IMG/VR virus record: IMGVR_UViG_3300035698_010891
Span: 1 to 47,758 of that record
Length of the DNA stretch: 47,758 nt
Source: a virus
Direction: 5' to 3' (one strand)
In this document: in pieces, positions 32,426 to 39,731 of the stretch
How positions within the stretch are numbered: position 1 is the first letter of the stretch
How the letters are laid out: each line of letters starts with the position of its first letter
Made by a program: the position numbers and the translations under genes
The notes under the pieces: generated by a model
Told to the model about the DNA's origin: nothing
What the model saw: the letters and a program-made list of their open reading frames with translations, nothing else
The model's database searches: none

Positions 32426-32530
32426 AAAAGGAGATGATTGAATGAGTTAGCCAAAATGCTGGAAGTTATCCAGCAGGTTGTGGTGAAGAGCTGGAAAAAG
32501 TAGCATCTCATCTTAACATGGAGAACGACA

Positions 32531-32746
32531 ATGCTTGAAGCAGGAGACTTGGTAAGAGTTAACGTTACCAGAGATAGTGAGCATATGGACGAAGAGCTGT
32601 GGAAAGTTATTTTGAGAGCTGATTTTGTCGGATTGATTTCAGAAATATTTAAAAATCGACAGTGTCCATACGCTGTCTTATTCGAAGATGCCTACGAAGG
32701 CGACGTGACTATTTTCTTTTCAGCGGATGACATCGAAGCATATTAA
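32531..32746 (+). CDS. Small SH3-like/KOW-like protein (paralogue family)
   Basis: A 71-residue protein beginning MLEAGDLVRVNVTRDSEHMD and containing PYAVLFED near the middle, a small beta barrel pattern of the SH3/KOW type. It is clearly related to the proteins at 35843, 39975, 41957 and 47290 (GDxVxVxV start, then xxGxI and PxxV). ATG 32531 follows GGAGAACGACA. Function unknown; such barrels often bind RNA or proteins. Confidence 0.6.
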   Translation: MLEAGDLVRVNVTRDSEHMDEELWKVILRADFVGLISEIFKNRQCPYAVLFEDAYEGDVTIFFSADDIEAY

Positions 32747-32757
32747 ATATACTCCAT

Positions 32758-32803
32758 CCTTGTCAGTATGCTAGACAACATGTAGTCCAGCATACTGACA
32801 AGG
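32758..32803 (+). promoter_or_regulatory. 15-bp inverted repeat upstream of the sigma-like gene
   Basis: Perfect arms CCTTGTCAGTATGCT (32758-32772) and its complement (32789-32803), loop 16. No T run follows, so it is more likely a repressor-type operator or an RNA hairpin than a terminator. It lies 85 bases before the sigma-like gene. Confidence 0.55.
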
Positions 32804-32887
32804 AGAAACTGCATCCTATTTGAAGTAGTCCGGTCATTAAAGAAGGTATGGCTCTGGGTTACTCAAACCTTTTCGAGGTGAGGCAAA

Positions 32888-33409
32888 GTGACTTTGATAA
32901 TGGACAAGGAAGTCTATAAATTAGCTCGTCGCTCGGCACTTTGGGCACGTTCAAGATTCAAAAATCAAGATGTTGATGATCTTGAAAATGAAGCTTTAAT
33001 GGTTTCTGTAGAATATTTATCAAGATATCCTGACGCCAATCCTTTCACACTACGAAAAACAGTCTATGGACACTTACGCAAGTATTGTGTAGAAAATAGA
33101 CTTATTCGCGTTCCAAATTCTACTATCCACGATCATGACTTTAGCCTAATGGTCTATTGTCGATCTTTGAATCATTCTGGGGATGATAATAATTCTACAG
33201 ATAGTGCTGAACCTTCCGTTGAAGATGTCAATGTATTTGGCGTGTCTGATATTATCAAAATGTATAAGATTTCAGAGGTCGAACTTGCCATCTTAAATTT
33301 GCGTATTGCTGGATACTCTTTTGATGAAATAGCACAAAAACTTGGTATGGGCGCATCAACAGCAAAGTGGCATATTACCAATGTGAAAGAAAGGGCTGGT
33401 GGTCAATGA
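32888..33409 (+). CDS. Sigma-factor-like protein
   Basis: About 173 residues from GTG 32888 (GAGGTG upstream); ATG 32900 is the alternative. Residues about 17-75 (WARSRFKNQDVDDLENEALM, then FTLRKTVYGHLRKY) resemble sigma region 2, and about 130-168 (LAILNLRIAGYSFDEIAQKL, then GASTAKWHITNVKER) the region 4 helix-turn-helix. Size fits ECF-type sigma factors. It could redirect host RNA polymerase to phage promoters such as those in this window. The linker (HSGDDNNSTDSAEPSVED) is acidic. Confidence 0.75.
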   Translation: MTLIMDKEVYKLARRSALWARSRFKNQDVDDLENEALMVSVEYLSRYPDANPFTLRKTVYGHLRKYCVENRLIRVPNSTIHDHDFSLMVYCRSLNHSGDDNNSTDSAEPSVEDVNVFGVSDIIKMYKISEVELAILNLRIAGYSFDEIAQKLGMGASTAKWHITNVKERAGGQ

Positions 33410-33615
33410 GATGCTGTGACTGCAAACAAGAAATTGTAGGGGATGTATACAAACATCCATATTTCAAACGATCTGCCTGTGTGTTGTGTGCTGGTAGAGT
33501 GTGTGTTAGGTGCGGCTTGGGAGTCCATGTCTCCCAAGTCGCGCTTATTAATAACCAGCCGTTTTGTCTCAAATGCGCAAAGGAGATAAACAATGAAAGT
33601 ATGGAGCGATCGTGA
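33406..33615 (+). CDS. Small multi-zinc-finger protein
   Basis: A 69-residue protein from ATG 33406, overlapping the sigma-like stop (ATGA). Cys pairs are arranged CxxC (MRCCDCKQ), CVLC, CVRC and CLKC, enough for two treble-clef or LIM-like zinc sites. Its coupling to the sigma-like gene suggests an anti-sigma or co-regulator, but that is only context. Confidence 0.6.
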   Translation: MRCCDCKQEIVGDVYKHPYFKRSACVLCAGRVCVRCGLGVHVSQVALINNQPFCLKCAKEINNESMERS

Positions 33616-33715
33616 AATCAAAGCTATCCGTAAAGCAATGATAATGGCACACAACGACGCAAAGAAACGGAGACCAAAATGCCGGCCTCAGCAGAACTTG
33701 CTCAAGTTTTCATAA
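33593..33715 (+). CDS. Tiny basic protein, 40 residues
   Basis: ATG 33593 with AAAGGAG upstream opens a 40-codon frame (MKVWSDREIKAIRKAMIMAH start, then KKRRPKCRPQ). It overlaps the previous gene by 23 bases and the next by 37. Strongly basic, so nucleic-acid binding is possible. Confidence 0.45.
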   Translation: MKVWSDREIKAIRKAMIMAHNDAKKRRPKCRPQQNLLKFS

Positions 33716-33936
33716 ATAATGCGGCTCCGCATCTTGGATTTCTTACAAGAAAATGGCAAGATGAATATGACTTTGGCGGACTCGACGATGAATACAAAGA
33801 AGCCATTGAGTTATTGGCCCCGCCATTTGTCGAAGATATCAAAATGCTGGAAACAGGAGAACAGCTATGCGGAGAAAAGTTTGGGTTTGATTTTCGAATC
33901 GGTCAGAAGTGGTTTCGATATAACATGTCATATTGA
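33679..33936 (+). CDS. Small acidic hypothetical protein
   Basis: An 85-residue protein from ATG 33679 after CGGAG. Acidic helical centre (GGLDDEYKEAIELL) and an aromatic C-terminus (FDFRIGQKWFRYNM). No family is recognised. Confidence 0.5.
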   Translation: MPASAELAQVFINNAAPHLGFLTRKWQDEYDFGGLDDEYKEAIELLAPPFVEDIKMLETGEQLCGEKFGFDFRIGQKWFRYNMSY

Positions 33937-33947
33937 GGTAATTGACA

Positions 33948-34247
33948 ATGGATATTGAAGAGATTGTTGACAAGGTTAAAAATAAACACTACGAAGATGA
34001 TGCAGACTTGAGAGATGATCTTGCAAATTTTGTGAATATCGAGCGTTTTGGCGCTTATGACATTGGATATACAAGTGGTCGTGATTCCGTCAATTTTGTT
34101 GCAGATATCGAATCAAAAAATACTATCCTGCTTTTAGAGAGCTTCTGCGAAAAGAATCACATCGCCCTGCCTTTTAGTAGCAACTTCGATGAGGGACGAG
34201 CTCAAGTGATTTGTTCAATCCTACAGGGATATTTTGAGAAAGGGTAG
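33948..34247 (+). CDS. Small hypothetical protein
   Basis: A 99-residue protein from ATG 33948 (GAGG upstream). It contains AYDIGYTSGRDSV, a helix with G-x3-G spacing that also appears in the frameshifted gene near 47491 (YDEGHADG). Probably helical. No function is recognised. Confidence 0.55.
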   Translation: MDIEEIVDKVKNKHYEDDADLRDDLANFVNIERFGAYDIGYTSGRDSVNFVADIESKNTILLLESFCEKNHIALPFSSNFDEGRAQVICSILQGYFEKG

Positions 34248-34251
34248 ACAG

Positions 34252-34521
34252 ATGAGAGTAGAACGTGGTACCTTGGGCATTGATCCTTTGGATGGCTACT
34301 ATATTCCAAAAGTTGGAGACACCGTGTATGATATTTTTGATGAGGAGCTTGTTGGGCTTATCGACATCATCATAACGCAAGAAAGCTCTTGTGGCGCTTG
34401 CGGCGACCCTGTCTTTATCGCAAGGGTGGTGTGCAACTGCGACAGGACAGCTGTTCACAGTCCTGGAGACTATGTAATCCTTGTTGGTTACGGAGTCGAA
34501 GGACTAATCTTGGAGAAATGA
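34252..34521 (+). CDS. Small hypothetical protein with Cys cluster
   Basis: An 89-residue beta-rich protein from ATG 34252. SCGACGD and VVCNCD provide four Cys that could hold zinc. It overlaps a longer shadow frame; I chose this start for its position 5 bases after the previous stop. Confidence 0.5.
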   Translation: MRVERGTLGIDPLDGYYIPKVGDTVYDIFDEELVGLIDIIITQESSCGACGDPVFIARVVCNCDRTAVHSPGDYVILVGYGVEGLILEK

Positions 34522-34523
34522 CA

Positions 34524-34727
34524 ATGCTGACAATTGATGAAACCAAAGAACTGCATCGTATTTTCAAAAAGAGCTTGTCATACTCTGCGATAGTAATGGT
34601 GCACTATGGCGTAGAGAAGGCGCTAGAGCATGTTCCATATATGATTGACCTAACAGAAGAGCAGGCAAGAAATCTTTCTAGCGAACTCAAGGCAATTCGT
34701 CAAATACTACAAACTGCAGGAGAATGA
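34524..34727 (+). CDS. Small helical protein; its 3' end is duplicated downstream
   Basis: A 67-residue protein from ATG 34524 with TGGAG upstream. Its last 19 codons lie in the left copy of a 59-bp direct repeat (34669-34727), repeated at 35545-35603 after the cassette gene. Its stop overlaps the cassette gene start (ATGA). Confidence 0.5.
   Translation: MLTIDETKELHRIFKKSLSYSAIVMVHYGVEKALEHVPYMIDLTEEQARNLSSELKAIRQILQTAGE
34669..34727 (+). repeat. 59-bp direct repeat, left copy
   Basis: Identical over 59 bases to 35545-35603. It covers the end of the gene at 34524 and the ribosome site GCAGGAGA. The two copies bracket the GC-rich cassette gene, as expected from insertion by recombination with duplication. 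Confidence 0.9.
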
Positions 34728-35539
34728 TGATGTGCAGGTCAGCAAGTTTTATCGTAACTCGTAATGGCGTCTTTTGGGACAAGAACGGCGACAGTCATGA
34801 GGATATTATCAGCGAACGCGCGCTCAACGATTCGTTGCACGGCGGCGACTTCGTGCGGTGCGAAATCGTGCCGCCAGATAACGATTACTCGCTCCCCCTC
34901 AAGCAATGGGTGTTTACCCTCGGCCAAACCGTTACGCCCGAATGGTGGAACGCGAGGTGGGGCGAGAGAGAGTGCCGCAAGGCATTGACGGTTTGGGCGA
35001 AATACCACCTCATCAAACGTGGCAGGGGAACATGCAAACAGGGGCAGACGCGGATGGCTATTGGCAAAGCACATATCACCGTGAGCGGCGGCACGGCGCG
35101 GTTCTACGGCGCCAGCACCGGCACCATGAGCGGCGGCTTCGCGCATTTCTACGACACCAGCACCGGCACCGTGAGCGGCGGCATAGCATTGTTCCATGAC
35201 ACCAGCACCGGCACCGTGAGCGGCGACAGCATGGCGCAGTTTCACGACACCAGCACCGGCACCGTGAGCGGCGGCGTGGCGCGGTTCTACGACACCAGCA
35301 CCGGCACCGTGAGCGGCGGCTACGCGCGGTTCTACGGCTCTAGCACCGGCACCGTGAGCGGCGGCTTCGCGCGATTCCGCGACACCAGCACCGGCACCGT
35401 GAACAGCGGCTTCGCGCATTTCTTCGACACCAGCACCGGCATCGTGAACAGCGGCTTCGCGTATTTCTACGGCACCAGCACCGGCGCCGTGAGCGGCGGC
35501 GTGGCGCGGTTCTGCGGCTCCAGCAAGCATTTATCATAA
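34724..35539 (+). CDS. Repeat-rich beta-helix-like protein in a GC-rich inserted cassette
   Basis: About 271 residues; ATGs at 34724, 34727 and 34730 are all possible starts, the last being best spaced from AGGAG. The N-terminal about 115 residues form a mixed domain. Then come ten units of about 15 residues with consensus VSGGxAxFYDTSTGT, encoded by 45-bp tandem repeats from 35081 (one unit has an extra codon). Each unit should form one turn of a beta-helix or solenoid. The coding DNA is far more GC-rich than the flanks. It lies between perfect 59-bp direct repeats, so it is almost certainly acquired. Role could be adhesion, mimicry or antifreeze-like binding. Confidence 0.75.
   Translation: MMMCRSASFIVTRNGVFWDKNGDSHEDIISERALNDSLHGGDFVRCEIVPPDNDYSLPLKQWVFTLGQTVTPEWWNARWGERECRKALTVWAKYHLIKRGRGTCKQGQTRMAIGKAHITVSGGTARFYGASTGTMSGGFAHFYDTSTGTVSGGIALFHDTSTGTVSGDSMAQFHDTSTGTVSGGVARFYDTSTGTVSGGYARFYGSSTGTVSGGFARFRDTSTGTVNSGFAHFFDTSTGIVNSGFAYFYGTSTGAVSGGVARFCGSSKHLS
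35081..35527 (+). repeat. 45-bp tandem repeats (ten units)
   Basis: Units of 45 bases, each encoding a VSGGxAxF-type turn, differ mostly in one or two codons; unit 4 has 48 bases. High GC and near-identity invite slippage and copy-number variation. Confidence 0.85.
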
Positions 35540-35544
35540 AGGAC

Positions 35545-35603
35545 GAAATCTTTCTAGCGAACTCAAGGCAATTCGTCAAATACTACAAACTGCAGGAGAA
35601 TGA
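35545..35603 (+). repeat. 59-bp direct repeat, right copy
   Basis: Identical to 34669-34727. It restores the ribosome site upstream of the next gene at 35606. Because the copy begins 6 bases after the cassette stop, the original gene order before insertion was probably 34524 followed by 35606. Confidence 0.9.
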
Positions 35604-35605
35604 CA

Positions 35606-35827
35606 ATGCTTAAAGACGACAAAGACGGAATTTGGGAAGCAGAACTCGGGGAAAAAGTGGATGAAATCTGGTCAGGAGTTGATACAACTTTTCGGAGCAC
35701 TTCATTATCGTATAAAGTGGCAATTAACCAAACGGTAAGACTGCTGAAAGAAGTATGGAGAGAAGGTCACGATGAAGCTAGGCGAAAGATGGAAAACTAT
35801 CTTAAGAGTGATTTATCAATCACCTAA
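35606..35827 (+). CDS. Small hypothetical protein
   Basis: A 73-residue protein from ATG 35606, 7 bases after CAGGAG in the right repeat copy. Helical, with an RRKMEN tail. No family recognised. Confidence 0.5.
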   Translation: MLKDDKDGIWEAELGEKVDEIWSGVDTTFRSTSLSYKVAINQTVRLLKEVWREGHDEARRKMENYLKSDLSIT

Positions 35828-35842
35828 ATAAGGAGAGTGACA

Positions 35843-36259
35843 ATGTTTGAAGGCGACATGGTAAAAGTTAAAGTATCCAAAGACGCCGAGCATATATCAG
35901 AAGGTAGATGGAAGACTATCTCGGAAGCCAATTTCCTCGGAACGATTGTATTAGTTCTTGAACACACCGAGTATCCATATGCTGTCTCATTCGAGGACTC
36001 TGATGGAAACGAAAATACTATCAATTTCACAGCGGCTGAAATCGAACTGTATCATACACCGACAACAGAATTCAACGGGGTATTAGAAGTAGACTCCGAA
36101 CGTGGGGTGATTCTTTTTCACCTTTCAGACCAGAAAGATATAGACTCTTTGCAGGTTATAACTTTCCTGCGAATTGCTAACTTGCCTGTTCCATTCCCAA
36201 CCGACAAAAAAAGCGTGTTGGACATCATGCATATGGTCAGCTGTAATTGGGGAACTTAG
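35843..36259 (+). CDS. SH3-like protein with C-terminal extension (paralogue family)
   Basis: A 138-residue protein from ATG 35843 (AGGAG upstream). Residues 1-70 (GDMVKVKVSKDAEHISEGRW, then YPYAVSFED) match the protein at 32531. A second domain follows. It is the longest of the five related SH3-like genes. Confidence 0.6.
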   Translation: MFEGDMVKVKVSKDAEHISEGRWKTISEANFLGTIVLVLEHTEYPYAVSFEDSDGNENTINFTAAEIELYHTPTTEFNGVLEVDSERGVILFHLSDQKDIDSLQVITFLRIANLPVPFPTDKKSVLDIMHMVSCNWGT

Positions 36260-36312
36260 AGTAATAAATAGGAGTATATATTGAGTAGCTTAAAGACAAA
36301 CTGGGAATTCAA

Positions 36313-36414
36313 ATGACTTTCTGCGGTATCTGTAAACATCGCGTAAAGAAATTTCTTACAAATCCTTGCAAACTATGTGGAGCTCCCGTTTGCGGGGTGT
36401 TGGGGGGAAAATGA
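36313..36414 (+). CDS. 33-residue zinc-finger miniprotein
   Basis: From ATG 36313: MTFCGICKHRVKKFL then CKLCGAP and a final Cys. The C4/C7 and C19/C22 pairs suit one zinc ion. A preceding TTG frame ends at its start (ATGA), which may couple it. Small but well ordered. Confidence 0.45.
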   Translation: MTFCGICKHRVKKFLTNPCKLCGAPVCGVLGGK

Positions 36415-36479
36415 ACTGAAGCAAATTTGTAAGAATTGTGTAAAATCTGATTGAAGAAATCAAATTTTGGAGAATGTTA

Positions 36480-36746
36480 ATGTTCAAGTGTGGTGCTTGT
36501 AAGCAATTTGCAAAGAAACCCAATATGCTTGTTAGGATAATACGCCGAGTCAAGTATTATCATGGCAGTAAAGTATCAAACGGCTTTGAAACTATCAAAG
36601 AAGAAAAGTTATGTGACAGCTGTTTCAAATTTTTAAAGGCTGTTGACGTAACTATATCCCCAAATATTAGGAGAATAACCGTTGAAGACCACCGTAATGT
36701 GTCTAAGATGCAGAAAAGACTTCGAGAGCAAAGATCCGAGGCATAA
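36480..36746 (+). CDS. Zinc-ribbon protein
   Basis: An 88-residue protein from ATG 36480 with TGGAG 7 bases upstream. FKCGACKQF at the start and LCDSCFKFL in the middle form a four-Cys zinc site. Basic C-terminus. It overlaps the next gene by 65 bases. Confidence 0.55.
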   Translation: MFKCGACKQFAKKPNMLVRIIRRVKYYHGSKVSNGFETIKEEKLCDSCFKFLKAVDVTISPNIRRITVEDHRNVSKMQKRLREQRSEA

Positions 36747-36870
36747 TAGGATATGTAAAAAATGTCAAAGAAAAGGAATAATCTACAGTATAAGGGATGA
36801 AGGTTTAAGAGTAAAACTTCCCAAGAAGCAACATCCATTACGTGATGATGCTGACTGGAGAAATGAATGA
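36682..36870 (+). CDS. Zinc-ribbon miniprotein with TTG start
   Basis: A 62-residue protein. TTG 36682 has AGGAG 8 bases upstream; ATG 36697 is the alternative but lacks a site. CLRCRKDFE and ICKKCQRKG supply four Cys. The overlap with the previous gene is large for a phage gene. Confidence 0.5.
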   Translation: MKTTVMCLRCRKDFESKDPRHNRICKKCQRKGIIYSIRDEGLRVKLPKKQHPLRDDADWRNE

Positions 36871-37118
36871 GGATGGAAAATACTCTTGGACAAATAATTA
36901 CTCTTAAGGATGTAACAAATGAAACCTTAAAAATAACTATAAGAGAAGAAGCAGTTAAAGGGCATTTTCGAGTTATAGGCTATTTTAATATGTCTGGATC
37001 TAAAATTTGGACATGGCACCATATTCACGAATGGTTACGATTGCCGGAATCAACATTAAGTGAATTAGCGATCATTTGTTATGAATTGAATCTTATAACA
37101 AAAGGAAAACAAATATGA
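36867..37118 (+). CDS. Small hypothetical protein
   Basis: An 83-residue protein overlapping the previous stop (ATGA). It contains a Trp/His-rich stretch (WTWHHIHEWLRLP) and an N-terminal beta part. No family recognised. Confidence 0.5.
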   Translation: MRMENTLGQIITLKDVTNETLKITIREEAVKGHFRVIGYFNMSGSKIWTWHHIHEWLRLPESTLSELAIICYELNLITKGKQI

Positions 37119-37369
37119 CAAAATTCGACGAACCAGAAGTTTTAAGAGAGTTCCAAGAGGTTTTTAAAGCTTATTCCCCAACACCAGAGGAAATGATGTG
37201 GCTGATTAAGCTAATCAAGCATATTCGTGGACGTTGTAGAAGTAATGTTGCTCTTTATTCCTATCTACGTAGAAATTTCCCAGCTCTCTATTTCATGATA
37301 GATGATAATGACCAGCTAAAGATCGGATACAGGACGTCCGAAGATAGTGAATTAAATGGCATTCCTTGA
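37115..37369 (+). CDS. Small helical hypothetical protein
   Basis: An 84-residue protein overlapping the previous gene as ATGA. Basic helix in the middle (KHIRGRCRSNVALYSYLRR). No family recognised. Confidence 0.5.
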   Translation: MTKFDEPEVLREFQEVFKAYSPTPEEMMWLIKLIKHIRGRCRSNVALYSYLRRNFPALYFMIDDNDQLKIGYRTSEDSELNGIP

Positions 37370-37658
37370 AGAAATAAAATATACTCTTTTAACCTATCCA
37401 ACTAATGTATTAGTATCCAATACTATAATAGGTATTGGGTATCTATGGATAGGTGACTCTTTTACTGAAGATGAAATAGAGAAAAGAGCTGAAACATTTG
37501 CTTCAGTGCTTATCAGTATTGACTCATATTGGACTGCATTTATAGTGAATAGGATTTCAAAAATCAAGAATATAGAAGATGCTCTCAAATTACTTGACTA
37601 TGAAAATCCTGTCTGTAGGCTCTTGATTGAATCCTATCAAAAAGAGGAAATATTGTGA
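37356..37658 (+). CDS. Small hypothetical protein
   Basis: A 100-residue protein overlapping the previous gene by 14 bases. Hydrophobic N-terminal half (VLVSNTIIGIGYLWI) could be a short membrane or core segment. Its stop overlaps a GTG start (GTGA). Confidence 0.5.
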   Translation: MAFLEEIKYTLLTYPTNVLVSNTIIGIGYLWIGDSFTEDEIEKRAETFASVLISIDSYWTAFIVNRISKIKNIEDALKLLDYENPVCRLLIESYQKEEIL

Positions 37659-37831
37659 TTTATACTAAAGAACAGGTATCATGTATACTACGAAGTAATA
37701 CTCCAATATGGTCAATAAAAAAGATCACTCATTTGGTTGATCTTTTCTTCTTTATGATTCAAGAAACAGATGAAGTTGCAAGAGAAGAAACTATCAAACA
37801 ACTAAAGGAGCCAAAGAATGGCAAAGCGTGA
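37655..37831 (+). CDS. Small protein with GTG start, 58 residues
   Basis: Read from GTG 37655 (GTGA overlap) to TGA 37831. It has a helical Phe/Leu-rich centre (LVDLFFFMIQ) and an acidic/basic C-terminal helix. It overlaps the ligase gene by 14 bases and carries the ligase ribosome site. Confidence 0.5.
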   Translation: MIYTKEQVSCILRSNTPIWSIKKITHLVDLFFFMIQETDEVAREETIKQLKEPKNGKA

Positions 37832-38894
37832 ATTTGTAATGCTTGCACAAAAATATAATCCGACTAAGTGTTGGGTTACAGACTGGTATATGTCCGAGAA
37901 ACTCGATGGTGAACGCTGTTTTTGGGATGGCGGAATTTCAAGAGGGATTCCTAAATTAAAAGTCCCGTGGGCAAATATTACGAAAGATGATAGGTATGTC
38001 AAAGAGCAGATTGCAACAGGCATGTGGACACGCTATGGGCATGTGCGGCATGCTCCAGAATGGTTCTTGGACACCTTGCCTATAACACCCTTGGATGGTG
38101 AACTATTCAGCACCACGATGTCGAGACAAAAATTGTTTTCGATCTTGAAAAGGAATCCCGAGAATATGGGTGACTGGTCGGAGATAGACTATAATATCTT
38201 CGATTCTCCAAGTTTCGATCAAATTTTCGGAGCAGGGGCAGTAGATGCTTGTAGACGGTATTTTGACTACGGGGCTATACTTAGTTTCATCAATGAGCGT
38301 GGCTATGAGTTCATTATACATAACAGATCTTTCGAGGAGACTCTTACACATTTGTCCGCCAGCCTGTCGCCATCATCAGTGGCAATCATCCACCCACAGG
38401 AGAGACTCTCAATAGTCTACAATGCCGCAATGACCAGAATTAACGAACGTGTTGCTGAGATTATTGCAAAGCCCCATGGCGAAGGGGTGATTTTAAGATC
38501 ACCTAAGTCAAGATGGTTTCCTGAACGATCGTGGAATTTGTTGAAGGTGAAAAAAGCCGACGATATGGAAGGAACTGTTATCGGGTATACCACTGGACGA
38601 GAGACCGACAAGGGTAGCAAACTACTCGGAAAAATAGGGGCATTGATCTTGAAGCTAGAAAATGAAAAAACATTTAAGCTTTCTGGTTTCAATACTCTTA
38701 ATGGTGAGCGTGACTTCGCTACTCTTGAAGCAACTAATTGGGCTATCGAGCATCCAAATATGGTATGCCATGACTGGATAACATCGAATATGTTTCCGGT
38801 TGGGTCGCGTATAACTTTTACTTATCGTGGATTAACCGACGAGGGTATTCCTATTGAAGCAAGATACCTGCGTCCTAGACCCGAAGGAGAGTAA
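37818..38894 (+). CDS. ATP-dependent DNA ligase
   Basis: A 358-residue protein with AAAGGAG before ATG 37818. Motif I is SEKLDGER with the adenylated Lys at 28, then LDGELF, motif IV EGVILRSP, and motif V NLLKVKK, followed by an OB-like tail. Size fits compact phage DNA ligases. It should seal nicks made during phage replication and recombination. Confidence 0.9.
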   Translation: MAKREFVMLAQKYNPTKCWVTDWYMSEKLDGERCFWDGGISRGIPKLKVPWANITKDDRYVKEQIATGMWTRYGHVRHAPEWFLDTLPITPLDGELFSTTMSRQKLFSILKRNPENMGDWSEIDYNIFDSPSFDQIFGAGAVDACRRYFDYGAILSFINERGYEFIIHNRSFEETLTHLSASLSPSSVAIIHPQERLSIVYNAAMTRINERVAEIIAKPHGEGVILRSPKSRWFPERSWNLLKVKKADDMEGTVIGYTTGRETDKGSKLLGKIGALILKLENEKTFKLSGFNTLNGERDFATLEATNWAIEHPNMVCHDWITSNMFPVGSRITFTYRGLTDEGIPIEARYLRPRPEGE

Positions 38895-38896
38895 CT

Positions 38897-39055
38897 ATGG
38901 TAGAAGTTTTTTGCCCTAAATGTGGTTCAGATGATATCGAGTCTTTTGGCGATGGCGAGTATACTTGTAATGCTTGTGGCTGCATCTTTTTTGAAGACGA
39001 AGACGAAGACGAAGACGAAGACCCTGATGATTTCTTTGGAGACAATAATGAGTAG
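38897..39055 (+). CDS. Zinc ribbon with poly-acidic tail, 52 residues
   Basis: From ATG 38897: VFCPKCGSDD and YTCNACGCIFF form a zinc ribbon, then a run of alternating Glu/Asp (FEDEDEDEDEDPDD). Acidic tails can mimic DNA or bind basic proteins. It overlaps the next gene by 8 bases. Confidence 0.6.
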   Translation: MVEVFCPKCGSDDIESFGDGEYTCNACGCIFFEDEDEDEDEDPDDFFGDNNE

Positions 39056-39236
39056 AAAAACTGCTCGCGGAAAGTTCAAAGACTTAAAGATGGCATCTTT
39101 AACCCTTATCAAAAAGGCATGGAAAAAAGAAAGGAGAGTTGATAAACTGGTAGAATGGGTTAAGAATCTTGAACACAGAGATCTTTATAAGTTGAAAAGG
39201 CGTGAAGCCACTTTAATTGAAAGGGTACCGAAATGA
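39048..39236 (+). CDS. Small basic protein
   Basis: A 62-residue Lys/Arg-rich protein from ATG 39048 with TTGGAG upstream. It directly follows the poly-acidic zinc ribbon, so the pair has opposite charge. It overlaps the next gene as ATGA. No family recognised. Confidence 0.5.
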   Translation: MSRKTARGKFKDLKMASLTLIKKAWKKERRVDKLVEWVKNLEHRDLYKLKRREATLIERVPK

Positions 39237-39502
39237 TCGAGCAAAAGAATATAGTTGCTCTGCGTCTTGCAGCAGATGCTTTGACTTCTACGCCAAAAAG
39301 CTGGCATATTAAATTCAAGAACTGGGTCGAAACGCCAAAAAACCAGATTGCCATTGATAGTATGCGAGTTGCAGCCCGGGCTATTCTCGCAGATCCTCCG
39401 AATCTAGATCATTTAACCTATGTAAGTGCCGAGCAACTTGGTGCCTTAATACGCTATATTGCAGAAACTCTTGAAGGGGTGTCAAATGAAGTTTCTTTGT
39501 AA
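39233..39502 (+). CDS. Small hypothetical protein
   Basis: An 89-residue protein overlapping the previous stop (ATGA). Ala-rich helices (ALRLAADAL, then MRVAARAILA). No family recognised. Confidence 0.5.
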   Translation: MIEQKNIVALRLAADALTSTPKSWHIKFKNWVETPKNQIAIDSMRVAARAILADPPNLDHLTYVSAEQLGALIRYIAETLEGVSNEVSL

Positions 39503-39731
39503 AATCGGACTACATAAGTTTTGCGACTGGTATCTTTTGACAAACTGTCGTATTGGGCAAACTTATGAGCAACGCTGCTGTTACTATTGCGAGAAAACTC
39601 AATCCAGAGAATGGGACTTATTTAAGGAATGGGACTTACTTAAGAAGCATAAAAAAGGGCTTTTGGTAAATTTTTATTGTCTAGCAGGCGCGATAAAGAA
39701 ATGGGCATCAAACATGGGGTTGATGTTATGA
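39486..39731 (+). CDS. DUF1660-like zinc protein
   Basis: An 81-residue protein from ATG 39486. FLCKIGLHKFCDWY and RCCYYCEKTQS resemble DUF1660-type phage proteins (Cys, His-Lys, then CxxC). A short duplicated phrase (EWDLFKEWDLLKK) follows. It overlaps the next gene (ATGA). Confidence 0.55.
   Translation: MKFLCKIGLHKFCDWYLLTNCRIGQTYEQRCCYYCEKTQSREWDLFKEWDLLKKHKKGLLVNFYCLAGAIKKWASNMGLML

Larger units (their letters stand above)
32180..32530 (+). promoter_or_regulatory. Intergenic promoter/leader region of the small-gene operon
   Basis: About 350 bases without a normal gene. They contain two promoter-like elements, an ATTTGATTTTATGATTT stretch (from 32313), a 15-codon mini-ORF from 32378 that shares a 19-base block with the sigma-like gene, and another 15-codon frame near 32457. 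This looks like a regulated leader for the accessory genes downstream. Confidence 0.55.

Noticed and set aside
34739-35530. Long Ala/Gly/His-rich frame on the minus strand over the repeat gene
   Set aside because: It arises because the 45-bp GC-rich repeats are open on both strands. It has no ribosome site and a low-complexity repetitive translation, while the plus-strand frame has a proper start and structured repeats.
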